A DNA stretch of 64,000 bases from Bartonella phoceensis (GTDB taxonomy: Bacteria > Pseudomonadota > Alphaproteobacteria > Rhizobiales > Rhizobiaceae). Both the position numbers and the translations under genes were made by a program. The number at the start of each line of letters is the position of its first letter. Position 1 is the stretch's first letter. The stretch lies in the NCBI RefSeq assembly GCF_902825145.1, contig NZ_CADEAD010000001.1, forward strand, positions 62,001 to 126,000, read 5' to 3'. This document shows, piece after piece, positions 10,831-21,302 of the stretch. Below the pieces are notes generated by a model, which was not told where the DNA came from, did no database searches, and saw only the letters and a program-made list of their open reading frames with translations.

Positions 10831-11436
10831 CTATTTTGAGACGTTAAAGTTATCTTCGGGAATGAATTGTTGACTTAAATCTTTAGTTTTTTTCAATGCG
10901 TCGCGAATAAGCTCATCGGTCAGTACCAAATGCGCATTTATGATATCACAAAAGGAAATAGAGGTATACATCGCTTCTCCAGAAGCAGCTTTATCAGTGT
11001 TTAAAGTAAATCCATCCTGTGTGATATTGGTAAGTGTTCCACGAAATTTTCTGCGCCCATCAATTGTTATTCTGGTTTCAATTTTTGCAATATGTCCTTG
11101 CCAATGAAAAAAGTCAGATTTTCTTACCAGTGGACGGTCAATTCCAGGGGATGAAATTTCTAAATGATATTTGCGTTCAATAATATTTTGCACATCAAGA
11201 AGGGGAGAAATAGTTCGACTAACAGTTTCGCAATCTTCTACGGTCATAGAGCCATCAGCGCGTTCAACCATAATCTGAAGCGTTAAACCATTTAAACCAA
11301 GAAGTTTTACGCGCACTAAACGAAAACCTAAAGGTTTGAGCAATGGTATAATAAGAACAGCAATGCGTGCTTCAATACCATCTTCTTCAAACAGACGTAC
11401 TTCATCAAGATCGCTTATTTTTTCAGTTTCGTTCAT
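10831..11436 (-). CDS. rimP: Ribosome maturation factor RimP
   Basis: RimP assists 30S subunit assembly. The start is set at the ATG at 11436 (MNETEKISDLDEVRLFEEDG), giving 201 residues; the reading frame runs back to 11502 without further similarity. The family core is clear: RVKLLGLNGLTLQIMVER, then SRTISPLLDVQNIIERKYHLEISSPGIDRPL, the RimP signature. It stands first in the rimP-nusA-ylxR-infB-rbfA-truB cluster, 67 nt before nusA. Confidence 0.94.
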   Translation of the reverse strand: MNETEKISDLDEVRLFEEDGIEARIAVLIIPLLKPLGFRLVRVKLLGLNGLTLQIMVERADGSMTVEDCETVSRTISPLLDVQNIIERKYHLEISSPGIDRPLVRKSDFFHWQGHIAKIETRITIDGRRKFRGTLTNITQDGFTLNTDKAASGEAMYTSISFCDIINAHLVLTDELIRDALKKTKDLSQQFIPEDNFNVSK

Positions 11437-11588
11437 ATATTCTATCCAAATCATTTTCATAAGTTTTATGACATCAAAAAGGAGCGAGCCCAAACAGCCC
11501 ACTCCTCATCATAAGACTAAGAATTTATTTATTGATACTCTCAAATTCAAAAATTTTCAAGTTGTTTATAAGAAGAGCGTTGTATCAC

Positions 11589-12290
11589 TTATTTCTTGAT
11601 AAAGGTAAGATAGGTAGGTGTTCGTCCTTCGCGTAGAGCTTTTGCTTCATAGCGGGTACTTACCCATAGCGAATAAGGTTTTTTCCAATCCTTGGAGCTT
11701 TCTGCTTCCCATTCAAAGCTATTATGCTGTGTACAATGGTAGAGCGTCCAGTTTACATAATTGTCTATATCGCTGGTAAAGCGGAATTTTTTCCCTGTTT
11801 TAAGAATGCGCGCAAAACGGTTAAGATTTTTTATGTTGATAAAGCGTCGTTTCCAATGTTTCTTTTTAGGCCATGGATCAGGGTAAAAAAGGTCTATTCC
11901 ATCAAGTGATGCACTTGGGAGCCAATCAAGGAGGTGTGTTGCATCATCATCGTAAAGGCGAAGTTGATTTTGATACTGTTTATGTTGTTCAAGAGACATC
12001 AGCATTTTTGCCATGCCATTAATAAAGGGTTCGATACCAATAAAACCAGTTTTTGGAAAATATTCCATTTCATAAAGCAGATGTTCACCCCCACCAAAAC
12101 CAATTTCAAGCCGAACTTCTCTTATTTTACTGGGAAATAAGGTTGTTAAATCTGAGGGGGCGGGGGTATTTAAATCAATGTTAAAAGTTGGAAGAAGCAT
12201 TTTTATACGCGCGAGCTGATTGTTTCGCAGTCGTTTTCCTTGTCGGCGACCAAAAAAAGCTTCACATCTACGTGTATTATAGTCAATCAT
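11589..12290 (-). CDS. trmB: tRNA (guanine-N7-)-methyltransferase TrmB
   Basis: TrmB makes 7-methylguanosine at position 46 of tRNA from S-adenosylmethionine. The 233-residue product shows the SAM-binding loop [14 protein letters not shown] (around residue 58) and the family motif [18 protein letters not shown] (around residue 140). Its ATG overlaps the metK stop by 4 bp, so the SAM-making and a SAM-using enzyme are translationally coupled. The rimP cluster starts further downstream on the same strand. Confidence 0.96.
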   Translation of the reverse strand: MIDYNTRRCEAFFGRRQGKRLRNNQLARIKMLLPTFNIDLNTPAPSDLTTLFPSKIREVRLEIGFGGGEHLLYEMEYFPKTGFIGIEPFINGMAKMLMSLEQHKQYQNQLRLYDDDATHLLDWLPSASLDGIDLFYPDPWPKKKHWKRRFINIKNLNRFARILKTGKKFRFTSDIDNYVNWTLYHCTQHNSFEWEAESSKDWKKPYSLWVSTRYEAKALREGRTPTYLTFIKK

Positions 12291-13555
12291 GGCACTTTAA
12301 TCATTGTTTGAAGTGTTTTAATAAGGTCAGTTTTTTCCCATGAGAACGAACCATCACGCTTTGGTGTGCGTCCAAAATGACCATAGGCAGCTGTTTTTGT
12401 ATAAATAGGTTTATTGAGACCAAGGTGTTTTCGAATACCAGTTGGCGAAAGGTCCATTATTTTGCGTATAGCTACTTCAAGAATTTTTTCATCCACTTTT
12501 CCTGTTCCATGGAGATTAAGATAAATGGATAAGGGTTGTGCAATGCCAATTGCATAGGAGAGTTGAATAGTGCATCTTTCCGCTAAACCAGCTGCAACAA
12601 TATTTTTAGCGAGATAGCGTGCAGCATAAGCTGCAGAACGATCAACTTTTGTCGTATCTTTGCCTGAAAAAGCACCTCCACCATGAGGAGCTGCACCTCC
12701 ATAAGTATCAACAATAATTTTGCGTCCAGTCAGTCCGGCATCGCTTTGAGGGCCACCAATGACAAATTTTCCTGTGGGATTAATATACCAACTGCATTGA
12801 GCAGAAATGGGAATATCATGTAGCGCTTGACGAATATAAGGTTCAACTACTGTTCGTACTTTATTAGAGTCCCAACTTTCATCTAAATGTTGTGTTGAAA
12901 GAACAATGGACGTTACCTCTATAGGCTTTCCATTTTTATATCGTATTGTTATTTGGCTTTTGGCATCTGGTCCCAATTTTCCAGCTTCTCCTTCTCCTTT
13001 ATGGCGCGCCACCGCAAGAAGTTTAAGAATTTTATGCGCATAATAAATTGGTGCAGGCATGAAATCTGGTGTTTCGCGGCAAGCATATCCGAACATGATG
13101 CCCTGATCACCCGCTCCTTCTTCACCATGTCGATCCTTAGCGTTATCAACCCCCCGTGCAATATCCGTTGATTGAGGGCGTAAAAGAACATCAATTTTGA
13201 CAGTTTTCCAGTGGAAGCCTACTTGTTCATAACCAATTGCACGAATAGCACGTCGTGCTACTGCACGAAAACGCGTAGGATTAATAAGTGGAGCACCAGT
13301 TTCATCGTAAATAAAATCTCTATTTTTATCTCTTTTTAAGAGCGTATCGGGAACACGTACCTCACCAGCAATAACAACACGATTTACACTGACGAGAGTT
13401 TCACAAGCGATTCTTACGAGCCATGGATCCATACCGGTTTTTTGAGCTTCTTTATAAATCATATCAACGATTTCATCAGAAATACGATCACAAATTTTGT
13501 CAGGATGACCCTCCGATACCGACTCACTAGTAAAAAGATAATCTTTATGCGGCAT
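12287..13555 (-). CDS. metK: S-adenosylmethionine synthetase
   Basis: MetK joins methionine and ATP to give S-adenosylmethionine. The 422-residue protein carries [20 protein letters not shown] (ATP/methionine site), [16 protein letters not shown] and [19 protein letters not shown], the standard signatures. It is longer than the E. coli enzyme (about 384 residues), as usual in alphaproteobacteria. The ATG at 13555 has AAGGAG upstream. It follows an XRE-type regulator by 127 nt, a conserved rhizobial arrangement. No known SAM riboswitch could be recognised in that leader. Confidence 0.98.
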   Translation of the reverse strand: MPHKDYLFTSESVSEGHPDKICDRISDEIVDMIYKEAQKTGMDPWLVRIACETLVSVNRVVIAGEVRVPDTLLKRDKNRDFIYDETGAPLINPTRFRAVARRAIRAIGYEQVGFHWKTVKIDVLLRPQSTDIARGVDNAKDRHGEEGAGDQGIMFGYACRETPDFMPAPIYYAHKILKLLAVARHKGEGEAGKLGPDAKSQITIRYKNGKPIEVTSIVLSTQHLDESWDSNKVRTVVEPYIRQALHDIPISAQCSWYINPTGKFVIGGPQSDAGLTGRKIIVDTYGGAAPHGGGAFSGKDTTKVDRSAAYAARYLAKNIVAAGLAERCTIQLSYAIGIAQPLSIYLNLHGTGKVDEKILEVAIRKIMDLSPTGIRKHLGLNKPIYTKTAAYGHFGRTPKRDGSFSWEKTDLIKTLQTMIKVP

Positions 13556-13682
13556 AGGAACTCCTTCAAAAAAACACGAATACTTATTAATTGTCTATTA
13601 AAGCTATCCCTCTTTGCCAATCCTGCAGCAAATCGTCAATGCTGATTTATAAGATGAGTGAAAGAAAAAATGTAATTTTTAT

Positions 13683-14096
13683 TTATAGCTTGGTTGTCAT
13701 ATCTTCTTCAGAAAGTGCTTTTGCTAAGTCAATGATTTTTCGACGTACTTTAGCATCAGATATATTCGTAAAAGCACGCATCAGCTGGATCCCCTCATTA
13801 CTAGAGCAAAAATCCATAAAATCACTGTCGCTTTCAGCAAAACCTTCTATTTGCTGTGTATTAATGCCTTTGTCAAAAAAATAAGAAACAGGAACATCCA
13901 TAATCTCTGCAATTGCTTGAAGACGACTCGCACCAATACGATTTGTACCTTTTTCATATTTTTGAATTTGTTGGAAAGTGATACCTAGCTTTTCACCCAA
14001 TTTTTCTTGGGTAAGTCCTAAAATGTTACGACGTAAACGAATACGGGTTCCAACATAGATATCTATAGGATCAGGTTTTTTTCTAGTCTCGGTCAT
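13683..14096 (-). CDS. XRE-family helix-turn-helix transcriptional regulator
   Basis: A 137-residue DNA-binding protein; the ATG at 14096 (MTETRKKPDPIDIYVG) is preferred to the frame start at 14120. The HTH_3/Cro-C1 domain occupies about residues 15-70 (RIRLRRNILGLTQEKLGEKLGITFQQIQKYEKG), followed by ASRLQAIAEIMDVPVSYFF. The C-terminal part is a short helical extension. Between lnt and metK this gene is conserved in rhizobia and Brucella relatives. It may regulate metK or itself, but its target is not evident from the sequence. Confidence 0.92.
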   Translation of the reverse strand: MTETRKKPDPIDIYVGTRIRLRRNILGLTQEKLGEKLGITFQQIQKYEKGTNRIGASRLQAIAEIMDVPVSYFFDKGINTQQIEGFAESDSDFMDFCSSNEGIQLMRAFTNISDAKVRRKIIDLAKALSEEDMTTKL

Positions 14097-14241
14097 AATG
14101 CAACTCTTTATTTCCAGCACTCTACTCTTAAACCAACATCAGATTGATATGAGGGTTGGTTTATCATATAATTCAAATAATATGTAACACCTTTTCCCAA
14201 TATTACTGGTACACAACGTAATACCACATATGGGCGCCTGA

Positions 14242-15876
14242 TTATTTAAGCTGTTTTGTAGAACCAAAACTAACACGGCACAATAGCATAAGAATGAGCA
14301 AGATAAAAGTAGAGAAAATTCTGTATCCATTGCTTCCTATAGGGGTAATGGGTGATGGAATCGGTGAATCAATAATGCCAACAGTATTCGGTTGGAGAGC
14401 TACAATGATTCGTCCATAAGAATCAATAATAGCCGATATCCCATTATTGGCTGCTCGTATAAGGGGAATTCCCAATTCAACGGCACGGAGCTGTGCCTGT
14501 TGAAGATGTTGGTATGGGCCTGGTGTTACGCCAAACCATGCATCATTGGTAACATTAATAATTGCTTGAGGAGAGGGGCCTTTAAAAGTCATTTCATTGG
14601 GAAATATTGCTTCATAACAAATTAGTGGAAGATAAGAGAACCCGTTTGGCATCATAACAGTTTTGCGCACACTGGCAGCACTATATCCACCAATATTATC
14701 TGCAAGGGTATGCAATCCAATTTTTTCTAATAGATTTTGATAGGGAAGATATTCACCAAAAGGAACCAGGTGAAGTTTATCAGAAGTAGTTAAAATGTTA
14801 CCTTTATTATTAATAACTGCAATTGTATTAAAATATTGTATTTGCGCGTTGAGGGGATCATTATCAGCACGTATAGCACCAATGATGGCCCATTGTCTGG
14901 GTTTTAGAAGAGAAGCAATGTGCATTGTGGTTGTAGAGTTATCAGAGAGAAGGTAAGGAACGGAGGCTTCGGGCCATACTATAAAATCTGGTTCTGGATT
15001 ATGATCGGCTGTTGGTGTTGCGCTCAAGTGCATATGAGCTGCAAATATAGTTTCTCGTGTCGTATTACTTAATTTTATGTTTTGCTGGATAGAAGGCTGA
15101 ACAATGCGTACCCAGTAACTATTTTTTTTTACATCTGTTGTGTTGGCTACAACATTGAGACGGTAAAATCCAAAACCACTGTGGATTAATATAAGTGATA
15201 CGCAAAGAAAAAGTGCGGCTTTCTTTTTTTCATCTGTTAATAAAACAGTAGGTAAACTGTAAACTAAAACAGCAAGAATATTCATTCCATAAAGTCCCAC
15301 GATTGCATCGGATTGCATGAACAGCGGGATTGGCATAGCCGTATAACCAAGAGCATTCCAAGGAAAACCTGTGAATAAAAATGCACGCAACCACTCTGCC
15401 AATCCCAGCGAAAAAGCTAATACAAAGAAGCGTGCTATTCCTTTTGTCCATAATAAACCGACAATGAAACCAGCTAAAAACCAATAAAGAGAAAGGCAAA
15501 GAGGAAGACCAAAAATAGCAAATGGCACTGCCCAACCAAAAGAAACAGGGTCTGTTAATAAAGCATTACACATCCACCAAAGGCTGCAGATAAAATAACT
15601 AAAGCCAAAGATTCCACAACTTAGAGCGTAGGTAAGAAAGCGTTTTTTATTGTTTTGGATGATGTGGATTGAGTCAAGGAGAATAATAAAAATGGGAAAA
15701 GTTAAAAAACAGAGAGGTGTTAAATAAAAGGGTGGCAGTGCAAAAGATGTTAATGCACCACACAGAAACACCCACATCTGCCGTTTCCAACCAGTCACAG
15801 AAGATAAAAAAAGTACGAGATTATTTAAAAATGCTTTATTATTTTTCAAAGGAGGCATTTTTTTTAAAACTCTCAT
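14242..15876 (-). CDS. lnt: Apolipoprotein N-acyltransferase
   Basis: Lnt adds the third acyl chain to the N-terminal cysteine of lipoproteins in the inner membrane. The 544-residue protein has several hydrophobic helices in residues 35-240, then a periplasmic nitrilase-like domain. The catalytic triad is visible in VWPEASVPYLL (Glu), KLHLVPFGEYLPYQ (Lys) and LICYEAIFP (Cys). A final hydrophobic helix precedes the C-terminus. The start at 15876 lies inside the end of the upstream CBS-domain gene (38-nt overlap); an alternative start at 15858 is possible. At least two predicted lipoproteins are encoded elsewhere in the window. Confidence 0.95.
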   Translation of the reverse strand: MRVLKKMPPLKNNKAFLNNLVLFLSSVTGWKRQMWVFLCGALTSFALPPFYLTPLCFLTFPIFIILLDSIHIIQNNKKRFLTYALSCGIFGFSYFICSLWWMCNALLTDPVSFGWAVPFAIFGLPLCLSLYWFLAGFIVGLLWTKGIARFFVLAFSLGLAEWLRAFLFTGFPWNALGYTAMPIPLFMQSDAIVGLYGMNILAVLVYSLPTVLLTDEKKKAALFLCVSLILIHSGFGFYRLNVVANTTDVKKNSYWVRIVQPSIQQNIKLSNTTRETIFAAHMHLSATPTADHNPEPDFIVWPEASVPYLLSDNSTTTMHIASLLKPRQWAIIGAIRADNDPLNAQIQYFNTIAVINNKGNILTTSDKLHLVPFGEYLPYQNLLEKIGLHTLADNIGGYSAASVRKTVMMPNGFSYLPLICYEAIFPNEMTFKGPSPQAIINVTNDAWFGVTPGPYQHLQQAQLRAVELGIPLIRAANNGISAIIDSYGRIIVALQPNTVGIIDSPIPSPITPIGSNGYRIFSTFILLILMLLCRVSFGSTKQLK

Positions 15877-16858
15877 TTTCAGGGATACGGAAAATGCGTA
15901 AGCGCTTAATCCGGCGTTTATCAGCTTCTAAAATGCGAAATCGGTAACCAGGTACAGCTTCAACGACTTCACCTTTTGCAGGAATGCGGTCAAGAATGGA
16001 AACAATCAGACCACCAATAGTATCGACTTCATCACCATGTTCCCCTACAATAAAATCAGGACCAAGAGCTTTTTCCACATCCTCTAGTTCGGTTCTTGCG
16101 TCAACAAGCCATTTATTGTTAGGCTCGCGCACGATAGCATTGTCGACATTATCATGTTCGTCTTCAATATCACCAACGACTAATTCGACAATATCTTCCA
16201 TTGAAACGAGACCGTCTGTACCTCCATGCTCATCAATAACCAAAGCCATCTGTGTTCGTGTGGTTTGCATACGTGTTAATAATTGACTTGCCAACATGGA
16301 ACTTGGAACGAAAAGAACTGTTCGAAGCAGATCTAATTCACCGATTGGGGTGTGTAAATGGGCATGATTTAACTGAATCGAATCAGATTTTTGTCCGGTT
16401 TGGACTGAATTGATAATAAAGCGAGTCACATAATTAAGGATATCGCGGATATGAATCATTCCTCGCGGATCATCTAAAGTTTCAGCATAAACGGGTATGC
16501 GAGAATGGCCAATTTTTGCAAAACATTGAAGAGCCTCTCCAAGTGAAGTGTTTATTTCTAATGCCTTGATTTCAGAACGTGGAATCATAACATCATCAAT
16601 GCGTGCTTCACGCAAGCGTAAGATATTATGCAGCATAGTACGTTCTTCAGGTGAGAAAAGAGCTGTATCTTTTTCATTGTCAGCGGTAAGTGCAACGGTA
16701 AGATCATCGCGCAGTGATGTAGAATTACGTCCACGTAAAAATGAAAACAAATGATTCATCAGGGAGTATTTTTCCGTATGATTCGCTTGGTAAGAAGGGG
16801 AAGCGTCGATATTAGAAGATGTTTGATTATTATTGGGTGCATTTATTTTATTTGCCAT
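15839..16858 (-). CDS. CBS-domain protein, CorC/HlyC (hemolysin-like) family
   Basis: A 339-residue soluble protein with a CBS pair (about residues 90-215, including RIDDVMIPRSEIKALEI and VIDEHGGTDGLVSMEDIVELVVGDIEDEHD) and a C-terminal CorC_HlyC domain (DTIGGLIVSILDRIPAKGE, then FRILEADKRRIKRL). It lacks the DUF21 membrane domain, as in E. coli CorC (YbeX). That family has been connected to magnesium/cobalt efflux and to ribosome biogenesis. It sits in the conserved phoH-ybeY-corC-lnt block and overlaps lnt at its 3' end. Confidence 0.92.
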   Translation of the reverse strand: MANKINAPNNNQTSSNIDASPSYQANHTEKYSLMNHLFSFLRGRNSTSLRDDLTVALTADNEKDTALFSPEERTMLHNILRLREARIDDVMIPRSEIKALEINTSLGEALQCFAKIGHSRIPVYAETLDDPRGMIHIRDILNYVTRFIINSVQTGQKSDSIQLNHAHLHTPIGELDLLRTVLFVPSSMLASQLLTRMQTTRTQMALVIDEHGGTDGLVSMEDIVELVVGDIEDEHDNVDNAIVREPNNKWLVDARTELEDVEKALGPDFIVGEHGDEVDTIGGLIVSILDRIPAKGEVVEAVPGYRFRILEADKRRIKRLRIFRIPENESFKKNASFEK

Positions 16859-16955
16859 GATCTTGAAATTTTCAAACTTTCTTTTTTAATGGAGGCATAA
16901 GAAATTCTAAATTGCATGATGGTGATATTAATTTAAAAATTAATCCTTATCATTT

Positions 16956-17432
16956 TTACGGCAACTCAGTATAGGGATCTTTTATGGAAAGCTTTTGAAG
17001 GATTTCTCTTTCAAGTTTTTCCATCTGGTGAGCTTCTCCATCTGTTTCATGATTATAGCCAAGAAGGTGAAGAACACCATGAACAATCATATGTGTCAAA
17101 TGATCTTGAAATAATTTTCCCTCTCTCTTTGCTTCAAATAGAACAGTTTCTCGTGCAATAACAATATCACCGAGCATGAGTTCAGGGTCCTGTCCGATTT
17201 TAAGTGGAAAAGCAGGAAAGGACAATACATTGGTGGGCTTATTTTTACCACGCCATTGCGCATTGATCTGTGCCATATGTTCATCATCGGTAAAAAGTAG
17301 GCTGATTTCGCTTACAATATTTTCTAATGAAAGATGGTGCATTGTTGTTGTTAATACTTTTTCAGTGATATTATAAAGCGTTTTCTCATCATCCCACCCA
17401 GAGCTCCCAATAGTTATATCAATAGTAATCAT
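16956..17432 (-). CDS. ybeY: Endoribonuclease / rRNA maturation factor YbeY
   Basis: YbeY is a zinc-dependent single-strand RNase involved in 16S rRNA 3'-end maturation and 70S quality control. The 158-residue product has the zinc-binding motif [18 protein letters not shown] near residue 118, with the three histidines in place. The N-terminal half includes [14 protein letters not shown], also diagnostic. It lies 12 nt after phoH on the same strand and is probably cotranscribed with it. Confidence 0.96.
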   Translation of the reverse strand: MITIDITIGSSGWDDEKTLYNITEKVLTTTMHHLSLENIVSEISLLFTDDEHMAQINAQWRGKNKPTNVLSFPAFPLKIGQDPELMLGDIVIARETVLFEAKREGKLFQDHLTHMIVHGVLHLLGYNHETDGEAHQMEKLEREILQKLSIKDPYTELP

Positions 17433-17444
17433 GACAGATTGAAC

Positions 17445-18554
17445 TCATTTTTTTGATACAGTGTTTGAAGATGGGATATCTTTAATCTGTATGCCAAAAT
17501 CTTGATCATAAGCGTGGACGATAGCGGTAACAAGAGGGTGGCGCACAACATCTTTTTCATCAAAACGAATGATTGCAATATTTTCTACATGGGAGAGAAT
17601 ACGTATTGCTTCGCTTAAACCTGATTTTTGTCCAGTAGGTAAATCGATTTGGCTTACATCACCGGTGACGATCATGCGTGTTCCTTCCCCAAGACGGGTG
17701 AGGAACATTTTCATTTGCATGGGGGTAGTATTTTGTGCTTCATCCAGAATAACAGCCGCATGGGCAAGTGTCCGCCCACGCATGAAAGCAAGAGGAGCAA
17801 TTTCTATGACACCAGAAGCGAAAATGCGCTCTACTTTTTCAACGGGGATCATATCATAAAGGGCATCATAAAGTGGGCGTAAATACGGGTCGACTTTTTC
17901 TTTAAGATCACCTGGAAGAAAGCCAAGATGTTCTCCAGCTTCAACGGCAGGACGTGAGAGGATAATTCGCTCAATGATGCCACGTTCTAAAAGCATTGTA
18001 GCATGAGCAACAGCAAGATATGTTTTTCCTGTTCCTGCTGGTCCTACACCAAAAACAAGTTCATTATGATCCATTGCTCGTATATAAGCATCTTGTGTTG
18101 GGGTTCGGGCATGGATTGTTTTTTTATAAGTACTTAATCGTGCAGGGGTACGTTTTTTTACAGGTTGGGTTGTTGTTGGAGATTCTTGCTGTTCCTGTAG
18201 CAAATCTGTCATAGCAATCGCTCCTTCTGTGTCTGATAAAGTGAGCTCTTGATGTGTTTTGGCGCGTTCATAAAGCTGTTGTAATACATACTGTGCGCGT
18301 TTTATAGCAACAACATTTCCTTGAATTAAAACTTCATTACCACGTAGATGAATGCTAAGACCGAGTTTTCGTTCAATATAAGTAAGGTTTTCATCAAGTT
18401 TACCAAACACCGTTTTTGCGTATTTATTATTTTCAAAAATTAAAACAACACCGTTAGTATCCGATGCGTTTGCTTTTCCCAAGATACCAGTATTTTCAGG
18501 ATAAGCATTTATTTTCTCTTTAACGCGCTTTATTTTTTCGGTTGAAGATTTCAA
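17445..18554 (-). CDS. PhoH-like ATPase
   Basis: A 369-residue PhoH-family P-loop ATPase, proposed to act in RNA metabolism next to YbeY. A KH-like N-terminal region (residues 35-100) precedes the ATPase core. Walker A is GPAGTGKT at residues 171-178, followed by RPAVEAGEHLGFLPGD and the Walker B-like VILDEAQNTTPMQMKMFLTR. The start codon appears to be TTG at 18554 with GGGAG about nine nt upstream. I found no better in-frame ATG. Confidence 0.94.
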   Translation of the reverse strand: MKSSTEKIKRVKEKINAYPENTGILGKANASDTNGVVLIFENNKYAKTVFGKLDENLTYIERKLGLSIHLRGNEVLIQGNVVAIKRAQYVLQQLYERAKTHQELTLSDTEGAIAMTDLLQEQQESPTTTQPVKKRTPARLSTYKKTIHARTPTQDAYIRAMDHNELVFGVGPAGTGKTYLAVAHATMLLERGIIERIILSRPAVEAGEHLGFLPGDLKEKVDPYLRPLYDALYDMIPVEKVERIFASGVIEIAPLAFMRGRTLAHAAVILDEAQNTTPMQMKMFLTRLGEGTRMIVTGDVSQIDLPTGQKSGLSEAIRILSHVENIAIIRFDEKDVVRHPLVTAIVHAYDQDFGIQIKDIPSSNTVSKK

Positions 18555-18717
18555 CCTATTCTCCCATACTTAGATTAAGTGTTGCATACTTTCTTTGATA
18601 AACTTTATAAAAAGCAATATATTTTTTATAAAGTGTAGGCTTTAGATGTAATCATTTTCTTCAAAAATAAAAGGGTCTTCTCAAATCTTTGTTATAAACA
18701 AGGCATGAATAATATAT

Positions 18718-20094
18718 TTATACATTTGCCATTTCACCAACAAAACTGTTTGAACTTACATTCTTAATATGAATTGCTAACACGGTGCCCGTAGAGGCTT
18801 CTGTGTCTACGACAACAGGTAAAAGCCAAGGTGAACGACCTACCATTTGTCCCGAGTGACGTCCAGCCTTTTCGATAAGAACATCTGTTGTTTGACCAAT
18901 CTTAGAACGCAAAAACGCGTTTTGCTGCTCAAGAAGAAGAACTTGTAAATGTTGGAGCCGGGCATCTTTTATAGTTTCATCAACATGATTCTTCATTGTT
19001 GCACTAACGGTTCCAGGGCGAGGTGAATACTTGAAAGAGTAGGCTGAACTATATTGCACTTGTTTGACAAGTTTAATAGTTTCTTCAAAGTCTTCATCTG
19101 TTTCTCCTGGAAATCCTACAATAAAGTCGCCTGAAAAAGCAATATCAGGTCGTGCGTTGCGAATTTTTTCGATAAGCTGAAGATAGTGGATGCTTTTGTG
19201 CTGGCGGTTCATTGCTTTTAAAATGCGATCTGATCCTGATTGAACAGGCAGATGTAGGTAGGGCATTAAGATATCAAGATCCCGGTGTGCGGCAATAAGG
19301 CTCTCATCCATGTCTCGCGGGTGGCTTGTTGTGTAACGTAGACGCTTTAAACCATCCAATTTGGCAAGATGATAGAGAAGATCGCCAAGACGCCAAGCTT
19401 TACCATTTGCACTTTCTCCATGCCAACCATTTACATTTTGTCCAAGCAGTGTAATTTCTTTGACGCCAGCTTCAATGAGTTGACGTGCTTCTTCGGTAAT
19501 TTGCTCAACAGATCGCGATATTTCGGCACCACGTGTGTAAGGAACGACACAAAAAGTACAAAATTTATCACAACCTTCTTGCACTGTTAAAAACGCACTA
19601 ACACCTCTTTTTCTGACAGCACGTTTATTATGTGGCGGTAAATGAGCAAATTTATCTTCAACAGCATAGTCTGTTTCGATAATTTTTTTTCCCTGCTTAG
19701 CCTTTTCTAATAAATCTGGTAAGCGGTGATACATTTGCGGACCAATGACGAGATCCACTGTTGGAGCACGGCGTAAGATTTCACTTCCCTCAGCTTGTGC
19801 AACACAACCAGTCACACCGACCATTAAGGGTTTGTCAGGTGCACGTTCTTGACGCATGATCCGCAAGCGACCAAGATCAGAATAAAGTTTTTCTGCTGCT
19901 TTTTCACGAATATGGCAGGTATTAACAAGAATAAGGTCGGCGTCATCTGGTGTTTGTGTTGTAACATAACCTTGTGAACTGAGACTATCACTCATTCGTT
20001 GGCTATCATAAACATTCATTTGACACCCATAGGTTTTGATAAAAACCTTTTTAGGAGTAACAGGAGGCTTATTTTTAGGATTTACTTTATTCAT
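18718..20094 (-). CDS. miaB: tRNA-2-methylthio-N6-dimethylallyladenosine synthase MiaB
   Basis: MiaB is a radical-SAM methylthiotransferase acting on i6A37 of tRNA. In 458 residues it shows the N-terminal UPF0004 domain ([26 protein letters not shown] and [10 protein letters not shown] supply the three cluster cysteines). The radical-SAM motif is [16 protein letters not shown] (CxxxCxxC), and a TRAM domain lies at the C-terminus (residues 380-445). It follows rimI by about 31 nt. In several related rhizobia a Fur/Mur-type regulator and an acyltransferase lie in this junction; they are absent here. Confidence 0.97.
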   Translation of the reverse strand: MNKVNPKNKPPVTPKKVFIKTYGCQMNVYDSQRMSDSLSSQGYVTTQTPDDADLILVNTCHIREKAAEKLYSDLGRLRIMRQERAPDKPLMVGVTGCVAQAEGSEILRRAPTVDLVIGPQMYHRLPDLLEKAKQGKKIIETDYAVEDKFAHLPPHNKRAVRKRGVSAFLTVQEGCDKFCTFCVVPYTRGAEISRSVEQITEEARQLIEAGVKEITLLGQNVNGWHGESANGKAWRLGDLLYHLAKLDGLKRLRYTTSHPRDMDESLIAAHRDLDILMPYLHLPVQSGSDRILKAMNRQHKSIHYLQLIEKIRNARPDIAFSGDFIVGFPGETDEDFEETIKLVKQVQYSSAYSFKYSPRPGTVSATMKNHVDETIKDARLQHLQVLLLEQQNAFLRSKIGQTTDVLIEKAGRHSGQMVGRSPWLLPVVVDTEASTGTVLAIHIKNVSSNSFVGEMANV

Positions 20095-20125
20095 AGTACA
20101 TGTCTAAATGTTTTTAACATAAATC

Positions 20126-20617
20126 TCAATCTGTTTGCTTAAAAGTTTTTTGCATAATAATTGCGTCTCCTCGTCTATTTTTTGCTTGGTAGTAGGCAAG
20201 GCGTTTAGAAATTTTTTGAAATGCAAAACGTTGATAAAGATTCAAAGCAGAAAGATTTGCTTCTTCTACCTCGAGGAAGAGTTTTACAGCGCGTTCATGA
20301 TGCAGATGACGAAGTGTACTGTCAAGAAGTAAGGTACCAATTCCTTGTCGACGGAAATGAGGATGAACAGCAATTGTGATAATCTCTGCTTCATCAAGAA
20401 CGAGGCGGCAGAGACAAAAGCCTAAAATTTGCTCAGGTCGACCAATAAGAGAGGCTTTGTATCCGAAGATAGAGTGATCTATTAAGAAATGATCAAAAGC
20501 TTGCTTTCCCCAAGCAGGAATAAAACAATGCTGATGAATTTTTTGGAGGGAAACACTATCATCAGCTTGTAATGGTGCAATCCAAAAATGCTTTTTTTTC
20601 AGTGAAAATCTAGACAT
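20126..20617 (-). CDS. rimI: GNAT acetyltransferase, RimI-like
   Basis: A 163-residue GNAT N-acetyltransferase, likely the enzyme acetylating the N-terminal alanine of ribosomal protein S18 or a close paralogue. The acetyl-CoA-binding motif is ITIAVHPHFRRQGIGTLLLDS, followed by LEVEEANLSALNLYQRFAF. I start it at the ATG at 20617 (MSRFSLKKKHFW). The frame runs further upstream inside tsaB, but the RimI fold begins here. It overlaps the 3' end of tsaB by 8 nt, the classic tsaB-rimI pairing. Confidence 0.9.
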   Translation of the reverse strand: MSRFSLKKKHFWIAPLQADDSVSLQKIHQHCFIPAWGKQAFDHFLIDHSIFGYKASLIGRPEQILGFCLCRLVLDEAEIITIAVHPHFRRQGIGTLLLDSTLRHLHHERAVKLFLEVEEANLSALNLYQRFAFQKISKRLAYYQAKNRRGDAIIMQKTFKQTD

Positions 20618-21302
20618 ACTTTTTTCGTGGTAGAGCAAAACCGGTTTGTTGTTTTGCGTCAGCATTGCGTAAATAGAGTGGACGAGGCGGATCTTGTGGT
20701 TTTTTGTTTGCAGCAACATAGGCATAGCTTACAATATCAGCGGCTTCATAGAGGGTTTGCTCTCGTATGATTTTTTTATTTACTTTATTATCTTTCATGT
20801 GCAGTGCAATAGTATCAGCTGCTGAACCAATTAATGTTGTTTGTTGCGGTAAATCTTCGATGACATTTTCAATTGTTTTTAATCCCGGTTCTCCTAAAGG
20901 TGTGAGATCTGCATTGAAGTTCTGATGATAGAACATGTCTCTTCCAGCTTCGATGACAACGGTGATTGTTGATACAGCATTTTTATTGGTGATTGTCTGT
21001 GCAGCTAATGCTTCAAGGGCACTTACTCCAACAGCTGGTATTTCGAGCGCTAATGCTAAAGCGCGCGCTGTTGAAACCCCCACACGTACACCGGTGAATG
21101 ATCCTGGTCCAATGTTGACAGCGATACGATCAACTTGGTTAAGGGTAATATTAGTTTGCTCAATTATTTGTACAATGGACCCAATAAGTTTTTCAGCATG
21201 CCCTGTGCGCATGCACTCATTGATACGTGCAACAACGGATTTATGACGAGTGAGTGCAACGGCGCAATAAATTGAGGCAGTATCTATAGCAAGGACAAGC
21301 AT
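20610..21302 (-). CDS. tsaB: tRNA threonylcarbamoyladenosine biosynthesis protein TsaB
   Basis: TsaB is the non-catalytic ASKHA-fold partner of TsaD in making t6A37 of ANN-decoding tRNAs. The 230-residue product begins MLVLAIDTASIYCAVAL and has INVGPGSFTGVRVG-like sequence (VNIGPGSFTGVRVGVSTARALA), the family signature. The C-terminal half is divergent, as usual. It is immediately followed by rimI with an 8-nt overlap. Confidence 0.95.
   Translation of the reverse strand: MLVLAIDTASIYCAVALTRHKSVVARINECMRTGHAEKLIGSIVQIIEQTNITLNQVDRIAVNIGPGSFTGVRVGVSTARALALALEIPAVGVSALEALAAQTITNKNAVSTITVVIEAGRDMFYHQNFNADLTPLGEPGLKTIENVIEDLPQQTTLIGSAADTIALHMKDNKVNKKIIREQTLYEAADIVSYAYVAANKKPQDPPRPLYLRNADAKQQTGFALPRKKYV

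Noticed and set aside
13556..13682. Possible SAM riboswitch in the metK leader
   Set aside because: The minus-strand leader has a few SAM-II-like words (GATTTGC, GCTTTAA), but I could not build the required pseudoknot pairing or the conserved core.
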